A stretch of DNA of 43,247 nucleotides from Bacteroidales bacterium. GTDB lineage: Bacteria; Bacteroidota; Bacteroidia; Bacteroidales; UBA12077. The position numbers and the translations under genes are program-made. The notes under the pieces were generated by a model. That model saw only the letters and a list, made by a program, of their open reading frames with translations. It ran no database searches and was not told the origin of the DNA. This document shows positions 35,457 to 43,247 of this stretch, piece after piece; position 1 is the first letter of the stretch; each line of letters starts with the position of its first letter. The stretch spans positions 1 through 43,247 of the forward strand of contig DAOUTQ010000004.1 of assembly GCA_030668615.1 (NCBI GenBank). The letters run 5' to 3'.

Positions 35457-35491
35457 TTTGAATCATTTCATACTTATTCTTAGTATTTTTG
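35457..35491 (+). promoter_or_regulatory. Promoter of the glycan operon
   Basis: TTTG (35457-35460), a 23-nt spacer and TATTTTTG (35484-35491) fit the Bacteroidota consensus. It ends 17 nt before the ATG at 35509 and is the only promoter seen for the following seven genes. Confidence 0.6.
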
Positions 35492-35508
35492 GCATTTAAA
35501 CTGGGAAA

Positions 35509-36705
35509 ATGAAAAATATTGGAGTTGTGGTAGATAATGAGTTTAACAATGATGTCAGAGTTGTTAATGAATGTAGGATTTTGTTAAAAAATGGATTCAA
35601 TGTTTTTATTCTTTGTTTTAATTACGGTAAATATTATAATCATGAAACAGTTTTTGGTTGTGAAGTATCAAGAATCCCAATAAACTTGAAGATCCGCAAT
35701 ATCTTGTTCGCATTTAATAACTCCGTTGAGTTGTATAACCTTTTCTGGAAATATCATATTAAAAAATTTATTAAAAAGTTCGATATTGATGTATTGCATG
35801 TTCACGACTTATATATGTCGAAGGCTGCTTTTTATGCTACAAAAAAATCTACAATTAACTTTATTCTTGATTTACATGAAAATTATCCGGCAGCAGTAAA
35901 AGGTTATAGATGGATGTATAAGTTTCCGTTCAGTCATCTTATAAATGCTTCAAAATGGGAAAAGCTGGAGCAAAAATATTTAAGGTATACTCAAAAAATT
36001 ATTGTTTTAAGCGAAACCTTCAGGGATAATCTGATGAATAAGTACACGTTCCTTAATCTTGACAAATTAATTATATATCCTAATGTTCCGGATTTAAATA
36101 AACTAACGAAATATAAAATTGATAATTCTATACTTCCTGAAAACAATAATTTTATTTTATTTTATTTTGGCGTTATATCAGAAAGGAGAGGGATTTATAC
36201 TGTAATTAATTCACTTAAAGAATTAAAACTTAAATTACCAAACCTTAAACTTCTTTTAATCGGCCCTGTAGATAAAGCTGAACGCTTAAAGTTTAACAAA
36301 GCTATTAACGATTCTGAAATAAAAGATATGATAATTTATTATCCTTGGCAAGATATAAGTCTTCTTCCTTCATATATTAAAATAAGTGATGTCTGTTTAT
36401 CCCCTATTATAAAGAATGATCAGCACGAATCAGGAGTTGCAAACAAAATTTTTCAGTACATGTTGTTTGAAAGGCCCTTAATAGTTTCTGATTGCAAACC
36501 ACAGGAAAAAATAATAAATGGAGAAAACTGTGGCTTGTTATTTAAAAGTAATAACTCAAACGATCTTTCAGAAAAGATTTTAAAGTTATATAAAGATAAA
36601 AATCTTAGAAAGGAAATGGGAATTAATGGGCGAAATGCGGTAGAAAATAAGTACAATACACAAATTGCAGGAAAGAATTTAGTTAATTTGTATAGAAATT
36701 TATAG
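35509..36705 (+). CDS. GT-B glycosyltransferase (family 4)
   Basis: This 398-residue enzyme transfers sugars from nucleotide donors to a growing glycan. The N-terminal Rossmann half has DNEFNNDVRVVNECRILL, and the C-terminal half has FYFGVISERRGIYTVI and the donor-binding ESGVANKIFQYMLFERP (E-x7-E type). This is family GT4 architecture with no signal peptide, so it acts at the cytoplasmic face. It is the first gene of the operon, and the sulfotransferase follows by 3 nt. Confidence 0.92.
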   Translation: MKNIGVVVDNEFNNDVRVVNECRILLKNGFNVFILCFNYGKYYNHETVFGCEVSRIPINLKIRNILFAFNNSVELYNLFWKYHIKKFIKKFDIDVLHVHDLYMSKAAFYATKKSTINFILDLHENYPAAVKGYRWMYKFPFSHLINASKWEKLEQKYLRYTQKIIVLSETFRDNLMNKYTFLNLDKLIIYPNVPDLNKLTKYKIDNSILPENNNFILFYFGVISERRGIYTVINSLKELKLKLPNLKLLLIGPVDKAERLKFNKAINDSEIKDMIIYYPWQDISLLPSYIKISDVCLSPIIKNDQHESGVANKIFQYMLFERPLIVSDCKPQEKIINGENCGLLFKSNNSNDLSEKILKLYKDKNLRKEMGINGRNAVENKYNTQIAGKNLVNLYRNL

Positions 36706-36708
36706 CAA

Positions 36709-37590
36709 ATGACTTTAAAAAATTACTTTGATTTTAATATTGACGACTTATACTGGTTACTTAAGGCCGGAAAATCAAAAAAAAGGCTTTCTGCTTCTGA
36801 ATTAAAATCAGGTCTTAATAAATATATTAAATCTCCTGTTTTTTTCCTTTCGACAGGAAGGTGCGGAACAAAATGGTTTTCGGATCTTTTAAGTACAAAT
36901 AAATCATTAATGGTTTTACATAGTCCAAAACCTACATTCGCTAATCAAAATAAATTAGTATATGAGACCCTTAATAAGGGTGATGTTTGTGGTTCTGAAA
37001 AAAATCTTGTAAAGGAAATCTATCTTTCGGGAAGAGAGCAATATTTAAGGTATTCCTATAAAACCAAGAAAAAAATCATTGAAACAAATAATTATATTAG
37101 TTTTTTTGCTCCTATTCTAATTGAATTATTTCCTGATGCCAAATTCGTGCACTTGTACAGACATCCGGGAGAGTTTGTCCGTTCAGGCATAAGGAGGAAT
37201 TATTATACTAAAAACAATCCTGATAATATAAAAAGAATTACACCTACTGATAAAGAACAATTAAAAGACTGGGGTAAATTGAGCCAACTGGAAAAAACAT
37301 CATGGTTATGGAATGAAACAAATTTTTTTATTGAAAATTTTAAAAAAGAATATCGGGCAAATTGTTATAATTTCAACTTTAATGAATTAAATCCGGATAA
37401 TGTTATTTCTCTAATGGAATTTATGGATATCAGTATTTCGGAATCTAATATTAAAAAAGCAATAAATAAAAAATCCAATGTCCAAATTACAGGCTCTTTT
37501 GCTGAATATAAAGAATGGGATTCTGATCAAAAAAACGCCTTGAAGGGAATATGTAACAATTTATCCGAAAAATACAATTATACTATTTAA
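36709..37590 (+). CDS. Sulfotransferase-family protein, glycan operon
   Basis: This 293-residue protein has the PAPS-binding loop STGRCGTKW at 48-56 and a 3'-phosphate motif HLYRHPGEFVRSG at about 148-160 (Arg151, Ser159). This is the variant-loop type seen in carbohydrate sulfotransferases. Sitting 3 nt after a glycosyltransferase and ending at the start of the next gene, it probably sulfates the surface glycan. It is clearly distinct in loop sequence from the lasso-locus sulfotransferase at 11165. Confidence 0.85.
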   Translation: MTLKNYFDFNIDDLYWLLKAGKSKKRLSASELKSGLNKYIKSPVFFLSTGRCGTKWFSDLLSTNKSLMVLHSPKPTFANQNKLVYETLNKGDVCGSEKNLVKEIYLSGREQYLRYSYKTKKKIIETNNYISFFAPILIELFPDAKFVHLYRHPGEFVRSGIRRNYYTKNNPDNIKRITPTDKEQLKDWGKLSQLEKTSWLWNETNFFIENFKKEYRANCYNFNFNELNPDNVISLMEFMDISISESNIKKAINKKSNVQITGSFAEYKEWDSDQKNALKGICNNLSEKYNYTI

Positions 37591-38774
37591 TGAATCCCCA
37601 AATAGCAAAGGCATACAATCAGCTTGAAGAATGGATTGAAAAAAACGGTCCGTCAAGTTATGATGTTTCAGATATTAAAGCTTTACGTTTTTTTATTTTT
37701 ATTAAAAATTTAAGCCGCAAATCAAAATTAGCAAAAATTTTAACTGCACCTTTAGTTTTTTTAAGTGATAATTACTCAAATATACTTCGAAAATTTTTCG
37801 TTGTAAGAAAAAATATTTTTCCACAAGGACAAGCTATTATTGCAAGAGCGTATTTTGGTAAATACAAGATTACAAAAGATAAAAGCTATCTTGAGAAAGC
37901 AATTGCTATTCTTGAGTGGTTAAAAGAAAATACATCTGTTGGTTACAATAAATACTGCTGGGGGCAACCTTATGACTGGTATTCAAGAAAATTATTTCCT
38001 GCAAATGTGCCAAGAGCAACAGTTACCTCACAAGTTGCCAATGCTTTCCTTGACGCATATGAAATATTGCATGATAAAAAATACCTTGATGTTGCAGAAA
38101 GCTCATGTAATTTTTTTATTGAGGATCTGAATTGGGAAAAAGATATTGACGGATTCATTTGTTTTAGTTATACAACCGTAGACAACTATCATATCCATAA
38201 TGCTAGTATGCTTGCAGCTGCAGTTCTAATCAGGACATGGAAATATTCAAGTGTTGAAAGATTTAAAGAATATGGATTGAGTGCCATGAATTTCACAATA
38301 AAACATCAGAATGAAAATGGCTCGTGGTATTATTGGGCTCCACCGGACAAAATTATTGGCAAAATTGATAATTATCATACAGGTTTTGTTCTGGAGTCTC
38401 TTGAAGAAATTAAGAAATATCTGGGGACAGAATTTAATGGTGAAAAAGCTCTTAAAATAGGACTCAGGTATTACCTTGATAATTTCTTTGAAAACGGAAT
38501 ATTACCAAAGATAACTTTCAAATCTGTTTATCCAATTGATATACAAAGCTGTGCTCAAGCAATTATTACTTTGGGAGAAATTAAACAACGGCTTCCTGAA
38601 TTATCAGAGAAAGTAGAAAAAATAGCCATTTGGACAATTAATAATATGATGGATAAAAAAGGTTATTTTTATTACCGAAAATATAAAAACGGAAGAATTG
38701 ATAAAACTCCGTATATTCGTTGGTCAGAATCATGGATGCTAAGAGCATTAACATTCTTATTACAGGAAAAATAA
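37590..38774 (+). CDS. Alpha/alpha-toroid protein of unknown activity
   Basis: This 394-residue, mostly helical protein has repeated 'ARAYFGKYKITKDKSYLEKAI' and 'VANAFLDAYEILHDKKYLDVAE' patterns, typical of (alpha/alpha)6 barrels. HHNASMLAAA-like and YYWAPPDKIIGKIDNYHTGFVLE segments resemble glycan-processing members such as uronic-acid lyases, GH88/105-type hydrolases and C5-epimerases. I cannot choose among these. There is no signal peptide. It overlaps the sulfotransferase by 1 nt and precedes the FkbM gene by 6 nt. Confidence 0.7.
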   Translation: MNPQIAKAYNQLEEWIEKNGPSSYDVSDIKALRFFIFIKNLSRKSKLAKILTAPLVFLSDNYSNILRKFFVVRKNIFPQGQAIIARAYFGKYKITKDKSYLEKAIAILEWLKENTSVGYNKYCWGQPYDWYSRKLFPANVPRATVTSQVANAFLDAYEILHDKKYLDVAESSCNFFIEDLNWEKDIDGFICFSYTTVDNYHIHNASMLAAAVLIRTWKYSSVERFKEYGLSAMNFTIKHQNENGSWYYWAPPDKIIGKIDNYHTGFVLESLEEIKKYLGTEFNGEKALKIGLRYYLDNFFENGILPKITFKSVYPIDIQSCAQAIITLGEIKQRLPELSEKVEKIAIWTINNMMDKKGYFYYRKYKNGRIDKTPYIRWSESWMLRALTFLLQEK

Positions 38775-38780
38775 TATTAA

Positions 38781-39626
38781 ATGATAATTTCAAGTTTTAG
38801 ATATATACGAAGAAGAATTCAGTTGTTAAGAAAAGTTGCCAAGCTGGATATTGAAAATGCTGGTATTGATGAAGACATACCTTTTGTTAAATTAATAAAT
38901 GGTCCGGTTTTTTATGGTTTACTTTCCTGGCCTAAGCTTAGAAAATATTATAATTTGCTTCCTTTAAAAACAAAGGCTGTTTTACCTTTTGAATGTTTTC
39001 TTATAGCTAATGATATTGTTATTAGATACTTTGAGGGAGGATTGCAATTGGGGGGGCCGGCAAAAGAGCTCTTTTACTCAGCTAAAACCGAAGATTATGT
39101 TGCTGAAATGGGAGCTTATATGGGTTATTACACAATTTATCTTTCTGAAAAAGTAGGTCCTAACGGTAAAGTAATCGCAATTGAACCAATGCCTGACAAT
39201 CTGAAAATACTGAAAAAAAACATTGAAAAGAACAATCTTACAAACGTAAATATCATTCCTAAAGGAGTCTGGAAAGAAATAGATGAAATAATATTCCAGC
39301 GAAAAAAAGGAGATCATCAGTCTGGTAGTATAGAATTAGATTATGCAGATAAAGATTCCTTAAAAATTCCGGTTAACTCACTTGATAATATTTTGAAGGA
39401 ACAAAATATTTCCCGCATAAATTTTATGCTAATTCAGCTAAATGGTGTTGAAATTGAAGCTTTAGAAGGATTAAATACTATTAAACCTGAGAACATGGCT
39501 ATTGCAGCACGCTATGATAAAGATAAAAAGTCTGCTGTTTCTGAAATATCAGATATTCTTAAAGCCAGAAACTATAATTGTAATATTGTTAAACGCGATT
39601 TTATTTTTGCCAAACTGAATAAATAA
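38781..39626 (+). CDS. FkbM-family SAM-dependent methyltransferase
   Basis: This 281-residue protein has the SAM-binding segment VAEMGAYMGYYTIYL at 107-121 (the E-x-G-x3-G type loop) and the acidic residue of IAIEPMP at about 135. FkbM enzymes usually O-methylate sugars, which fits a surface-glycan operon. The first 100 residues are a variable extension without a recognised domain. It follows the toroid gene by 6 nt and precedes the SGNH gene by 7 nt. Confidence 0.85.
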   Translation: MIISSFRYIRRRIQLLRKVAKLDIENAGIDEDIPFVKLINGPVFYGLLSWPKLRKYYNLLPLKTKAVLPFECFLIANDIVIRYFEGGLQLGGPAKELFYSAKTEDYVAEMGAYMGYYTIYLSEKVGPNGKVIAIEPMPDNLKILKKNIEKNNLTNVNIIPKGVWKEIDEIIFQRKKGDHQSGSIELDYADKDSLKIPVNSLDNILKEQNISRINFMLIQLNGVEIEALEGLNTIKPENMAIAARYDKDKKSAVSEISDILKARNYNCNIVKRDFIFAKLNK

Positions 39627-39633
39627 ATCCGGT

Positions 39634-40353
39634 ATGCAAAATTTTAAAATTACTATTATTGGAAATTCGGTTGCACTAAGGACAAGGCCTCCTGGGCAAA
39701 GTCCTGAAAACAAAAATTATGGTAAATTACTCGAAGAAGACCTTTGTCAAAAAGTTCTGGATAAGAATTTTATTGTAAATAACAAAGCTACAGGCGCATA
39801 TACAGTTTATAATGTTATAACAAAAATTGATGATTTCATTAATACATTTCCCGATTATTATATTATTAATATAGGTGTAGTTGATGCTTCAACAAGAGAA
39901 ATTCCTCTTTGGTTCTATAGGTTAGCAAGTAGTAAAAAAGATGGTTTCATATTCAGAATCATTTCATTTATTTACCGCGGAATAATTATTAAAGCCCGAC
40001 CTGCATTAGTGAGACTTAGAGGAAAAAGCTCTTGGATTTCTTCAAAAAAATACCGAAAATATTATTCCTTCTTAATTAAAACATTGCTTAAAGAAACAAA
40101 CGCAAAAATCATAATACTTCCTATAAATCAGGCAAATAAAAGAGTTGAAAAAGAACTGCCGGGCTCATTAAAAAAGCATACGATTTATAACAAAATAATG
40201 AACGATATTTCGCAAGAATTTTCTCTATATTTTGCAGATCTTGAATTTTTAAATTCAGACGAACATTACCCTGATGGTGTTCATTATTCATTATCAGGTC
40301 ATAAAATTGTTGCACAAGAGCTTAGTAAAATTATTTTAAAGGAAATTAATTGA
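39634..40353 (+). CDS. SGNH/GDSL-type hydrolase
   Basis: This 239-residue esterase-like protein has block I as IIGNSVALRTRPPG with likely nucleophile Ser12, block II/III segments around INIGVVDAS, and block V as DGVHYSLSGH with Asp214 and His217 completing the triad. It could add or remove acyl groups such as acetate on the glycan. There is no signal peptide. Its TGA overlaps the next ATG (TGATG), so translation is coupled. Confidence 0.82.
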   Translation: MQNFKITIIGNSVALRTRPPGQSPENKNYGKLLEEDLCQKVLDKNFIVNNKATGAYTVYNVITKIDDFINTFPDYYIINIGVVDASTREIPLWFYRLASSKKDGFIFRIISFIYRGIIIKARPALVRLRGKSSWISSKKYRKYYSFLIKTLLKETNAKIIILPINQANKRVEKELPGSLKKHTIYNKIMNDISQEFSLYFADLEFLNSDEHYPDGVHYSLSGHKIVAQELSKIILKEIN

Positions 40354-41732
40354 TGGAAGGATTTCTCAGTAATAACCAGATTGAATACGTCCTTTATCAT
40401 TTAAACCTTTCAGTTGAATTAAATGAGGTAATAAGGCAATACTTCCTTTTTAATAAAAAAAATAATACACCAGAGAATAAGGCAAATAAGATTATTTTCA
40501 ACCTTTCTTCTTCCTCAATTGAATATGATAAAATAATAAGTATAAAAAATATTCCAATTCTGTTTCCATTATCAAAAAATGAAAATTTTTATTCATTCAA
40601 AGGCGACAACCTCATTTTTCATCATGATATTTTAAAATCCTGTTTTTATTTATTGTCAGGATATCAAGAATATAACAGTTCTTCTAAAGACAGTTTTGGG
40701 AGATTCCCTTATGAGAACTCCATTCAAAAAAAGTTGTCAATAATTGAAAAACCAATTGTTAATTATTATTTTGAAATTATTATAGAAGCAATTACTCTTT
40801 TTCTAAATAAAAGAAGTATAGAGGTAAAACAAAGAAAAATATTCAGCAATTTTGGTTTTTTTCTTACTCACGATATTGATAATGTTGATTTCTATACTTT
40901 TAATCGTTTCTTATATAAAATTAAAGAATTAACAGGTTTTGCTAAAAGCTATTATTCGTTTAAAACAAATATCAAGCATCTATTTAAAACATTTTTTGAA
41001 TTATTAAAATTCTCTAGAAAACAAAATCCTGTATGGAATTTTAATTATTTAAGAAACATTGAAAAACAAAATGGATTTCGGTCAGCATTTTATTTTTTAG
41101 AAAAGGACAAAAAAAATCACGATTCCGATTACAGGTTCTCTGAAAATAGAATTAAACAGTTATTCAGTTATATATTAAGTGAAAATTGTGAGGTTGGCTT
41201 GCACGGAACTACAGGATCCATCGTAAATGAAAAAATTTTTAATCAAACTCTTAGAAATTTAAATGCAAATGCCCCTGAAAAAGTATACGGAATAAGACAA
41301 CACAGGCTTTTATATAAAATGCCTCAAACTACTCTGATACATGAAAAGGCGGGGTTAATATATGATACTACCTTGTGTTTTGCAGAACATGAGGGATTTA
41401 GAAATTCGTTTTGTTTGCCTTTTAAATTATTTGATTTTGAACATGACAGGATGATTAATATCTGGGAAATCCCGCTTAATGTAATGGATGTAACACTGTT
41501 TCATTATCGAAAACTAAATAGCAGCAACGCAATGCCAGTTATTATAAATTTAGTTAGCGAAATCAAAAAATTTAATGGCATTTTTACTTTATTATGGCAT
41601 AATGATTTTTTTGATGAAGATCGGTATCCAGGATTGACCAAATTTTATGAAAATCTTTTAAATTATATTAAAGAAGAAAATCCTGAAAACAATTTAGGTT
41701 TTGAAATAGTGCATAAATGCTCGGAAAGTTAA
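40353..41732 (+). CDS. Polysaccharide deacetylase-like protein
   Basis: I take the ATG at 40353, overlapping the previous stop (TGATG), giving 459 residues; a TTG one codon earlier is an alternative. Residues 1-160 form an unrecognised N-terminal region. The deacetylase-like part begins with FFLTHDIDNVD at about 169-179, where His173, Asp174 and Asp176 take the place of the usual TFDDGP, then CEVGLHGTTGS near 290 supplies a His, and LLWHNDFF near 425 another. The set resembles Bacteroidota polysaccharide-deacetylase relatives (perhaps those with a DUF7033 N-terminus). Whether it is catalytically active is uncertain. It overlaps the flippase by 16 nt. Confidence 0.78.
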   Translation: MEGFLSNNQIEYVLYHLNLSVELNEVIRQYFLFNKKNNTPENKANKIIFNLSSSSIEYDKIISIKNIPILFPLSKNENFYSFKGDNLIFHHDILKSCFYLLSGYQEYNSSSKDSFGRFPYENSIQKKLSIIEKPIVNYYFEIIIEAITLFLNKRSIEVKQRKIFSNFGFFLTHDIDNVDFYTFNRFLYKIKELTGFAKSYYSFKTNIKHLFKTFFELLKFSRKQNPVWNFNYLRNIEKQNGFRSAFYFLEKDKKNHDSDYRFSENRIKQLFSYILSENCEVGLHGTTGSIVNEKIFNQTLRNLNANAPEKVYGIRQHRLLYKMPQTTLIHEKAGLIYDTTLCFAEHEGFRNSFCLPFKLFDFEHDRMINIWEIPLNVMDVTLFHYRKLNSSNAMPVIINLVSEIKKFNGIFTLLWHNDFFDEDRYPGLTKFYENLLNYIKEENPENNLGFEIVHKCSES

Positions 41733-43177
41733 AACATACAGCCAAACAGACTTTAATATACAGTTTGGGGAATATTAGTTCAAAGCTAATTGGATTTATT
41801 CTGTTGCCATTATATACGGGATATTTACAAACAGAAGAATATGGAATTTTTGCCATTTTGGAAGTTACCAGTACTATTATAGTCGCTGTTTTTAGTTTTA
41901 AGCTGTCGACGGCAATGTTACGATGGTGTTCTTCAGAAAATTCCAACAGTAAAGTAAAATCAATTCTTTTTACAACATATAGTAGTGCCTTTCTCATAAT
42001 TGCTTTATTAAATCTGGGTTTGCAACCATTTAGGGAATCATTTTCAAATTTATTTTTTAGCACCAATATATATAGCCAATATTTTCTAATTCTTTTTTTA
42101 TCGGTTTCGTTTGAAATTCTGAATCTGTTTTCATTTGACCTTCTGCGCTTAAAAGAAAAATCCAGTTTTTATATCACAGTATCAATTTTAAGAATAACTA
42201 CTATCCTTGTTTTAAATATCTATTTTGTAAAATATGCAGGTCTGGGAGTTAAAGGAATTATTCTTAGTCAGTTAATTGGAAATATTATGGTATTTATTGT
42301 TACCATTCCTTTTCTATTAAAAAACATGATCCTTCAATTCAACTTCTTAGAATTAAAGAAAATGCTTCAATACGGAATCCCTCTTATTTTTTCGACAATT
42401 TCTATGATGATGATTACAATGGGAGATCGCTATATTATTAAGTACTTTCTGAATTACTCTGAAGTAGGAATCTATTCGTTAGGTTACAAAATAGCAAGTG
42501 TTACCAATGTTTTGATAATTCAATCATTTCAAACCGGATTTTTGCCTATCGCATATAAAAATTTCGATAAGCCCGATGCACAAAGATTCTTCTCGAAAAT
42601 ACTGACTTATTACACTTTTGTTTTAGTTCTGGCAAGTCTGGGTATATCATTATTTTCTAATGAAGTTATTGAGTTGTTTTCAAAAAATTCAGATTATAAT
42701 ATTGCTTATACTATTGTTCCTTTCATTTCTCTTGCCTTTATTTTTAAAGGAGTTCAATATGTATATTCATTAGGTTTACATTTTGCTAAAAAAACTAAAT
42801 ACAATGCATACATAGTTCTTTGTGCTGCAATAATAAACTTCATAATAAATATTCTATTAATTCCGCGTTATGGTATTTATGGGGCAGCAGTAGCAACAAT
42901 TATTTCCTGGATTCTTATGTCTACAGCATTTTATAAAATCTCATATAAATATTATAAAGTTAAATATGAAATTAAAAAAGTAATTCTTCTAATATCAACA
43001 GGTGTCATACTTTATGTTGTTTCTTTATTATTTAACGATTTCCCTTTTTATACTAAAATAATCTTCAAATCTATCTTAATCTTTATATTTCCGCTTTTAA
43101 TGTGGATATTTAATTTTTATGAAAAAAGCGAACTTGAAATAATAAAAGGTTTTTTTAAGAAAGTATTTTCAAAATAA
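41717..43177 (+). CDS. Wzx-like oligosaccharide flippase
   Basis: This 486-residue protein has about 14 membrane helices, the size and layout of Wzx/MATE-type polysaccharide exporters. The N-terminal segment IYSLGNISSKLIGFILLPLYTGYL and the centre with YGIPLIFSTISMMMITMGDRYIIKYFL are typical. It would flip the lipid-linked repeat unit to the periplasm, where a Wzy-type polymerase (not encoded nearby) would act. It overlaps the previous gene by 16 nt and ends this unit, though a promoter for a further gene follows. Confidence 0.9.
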   Translation: MLGKLKHTAKQTLIYSLGNISSKLIGFILLPLYTGYLQTEEYGIFAILEVTSTIIVAVFSFKLSTAMLRWCSSENSNSKVKSILFTTYSSAFLIIALLNLGLQPFRESFSNLFFSTNIYSQYFLILFLSVSFEILNLFSFDLLRLKEKSSFYITVSILRITTILVLNIYFVKYAGLGVKGIILSQLIGNIMVFIVTIPFLLKNMILQFNFLELKKMLQYGIPLIFSTISMMMITMGDRYIIKYFLNYSEVGIYSLGYKIASVTNVLIIQSFQTGFLPIAYKNFDKPDAQRFFSKILTYYTFVLVLASLGISLFSNEVIELFSKNSDYNIAYTIVPFISLAFIFKGVQYVYSLGLHFAKKTKYNAYIVLCAAIINFIINILLIPRYGIYGAAVATIISWILMSTAFYKISYKYYKVKYEIKKVILLISTGVILYVVSLLFNDFPFYTKIIFKSILIFIFPLLMWIFNFYEKSELEIIKGFFKKVFSK

Positions 43178-43208
43178 AATTTAAGTAAATATTAAAATCC
43201 CCTATTTA

Positions 43209-43240
43209 TTGAAAATTTCATATCAACTTGATTATCTTTG
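43209..43240 (+). promoter_or_regulatory. Promoter of the next gene beyond the right edge
   Basis: TTG (43209-43211), a 21-nt spacer and TATCTTTG (43233-43240) make a good match to the Bacteroidota promoter consensus. The window ends 7 nt later, so its gene is not visible. Confidence 0.6.
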
Positions 43241-43247
43241 TTAAATA

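Noticed and set aside
36709-37590. Second sulfotransferase as part of the lasso system
   Set aside because: It is about 20 kb away within a glycan operon and has a different PAPS loop (STGRCGTKW), so it is assigned to glycan modification.

Overview
The window looks like a chromosomal segment of an AT-rich member of the Bacteroidota, probably from the Bacteroidales/Marinilabiliales side. The reasons are Bacteroidota-type promoter motifs (TAnnTTTG, several with an upstream TTG/TTTG), few Shine-Dalgarno sequences, a type IX secretion (T9SS) C-terminal sorting domain with SprB-type repeats, a DUF2723 glycosyltransferase, and the gene order ftsX - DUF3098 - uppP - truB - queA. No tRNA, rRNA, CRISPR array, insertion sequence or phage gene was seen.

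Layout. (1) 1-4.2 kb, + strand: the 3' part of a large ABCG-like ABC transporter, a lipoprotein and a small secreted protein. (2) 4.2-6.5 kb, - strand: a DUF6427-like membrane protein and purD. (3) 6.6-16.1 kb: the most unusual part, a lasso-peptide (RiPP) biosynthetic locus. Its - strand arm reads kinase - sulfotransferase - B1 (PqqD-like) - B2 (transglutaminase-like protease) - a 52-codon precursor at 10101-10259 - a 1108-residue T9SS-exported SprB-repeat protein that starts only 10 nt after the precursor. The divergent + strand arm is the asparagine-synthetase-like cyclase and a nucleotidyltransferase. (4) 16-23.6 kb: polysaccharide deacetylase, DUF2723 protein, an unknown exported protein, 3-methyladenine DNA glycosylase, guanine-deaminase-like enzyme and an O-antigen ligase. 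(5) 23.7-26.7 kb: the translation operon rplM-rpsI-rpsB-tsf with tandem promoters, a structured rpsB leader and a strong terminator. (6) 26.7-29.0 kb: a 2-hydroxyacid dehydrogenase, the decayed remains of a family 4 uracil-DNA glycosylase, and a cadherin/LamG-type lipoprotein. (7) 29.0-35.4 kb, - strand: YfhO-like membrane protein and the ftsX-DUF3098-uppP-truB-queA operon. (8) 35.5-43.2 kb, + strand: a tightly packed surface-glycan operon (glycosyltransferase, sulfotransferase, alpha/alpha-toroid protein, FkbM methyltransferase, SGNH hydrolase, deacetylase-like protein, flippase), with a promoter for a further gene at the right edge.

How the parts work together. In the lasso locus, B1 should bind the leader, B2 should remove it, and the cyclase should join Gly1 of the core to a Glu at core position 7 or 9. 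Three further enzymes (HPr-kinase-like, sulfotransferase, nucleotidyltransferase) are candidate tailoring enzymes. The core ends in Ser-Ser, which fits the known preference of this kinase family for a C-terminal Ser. No dedicated lasso exporter is encoded here. The right-hand operon looks like the assembly of a sulfated, methylated and perhaps acylated surface polysaccharide. All calls come from reading the sequence; no database search was run.
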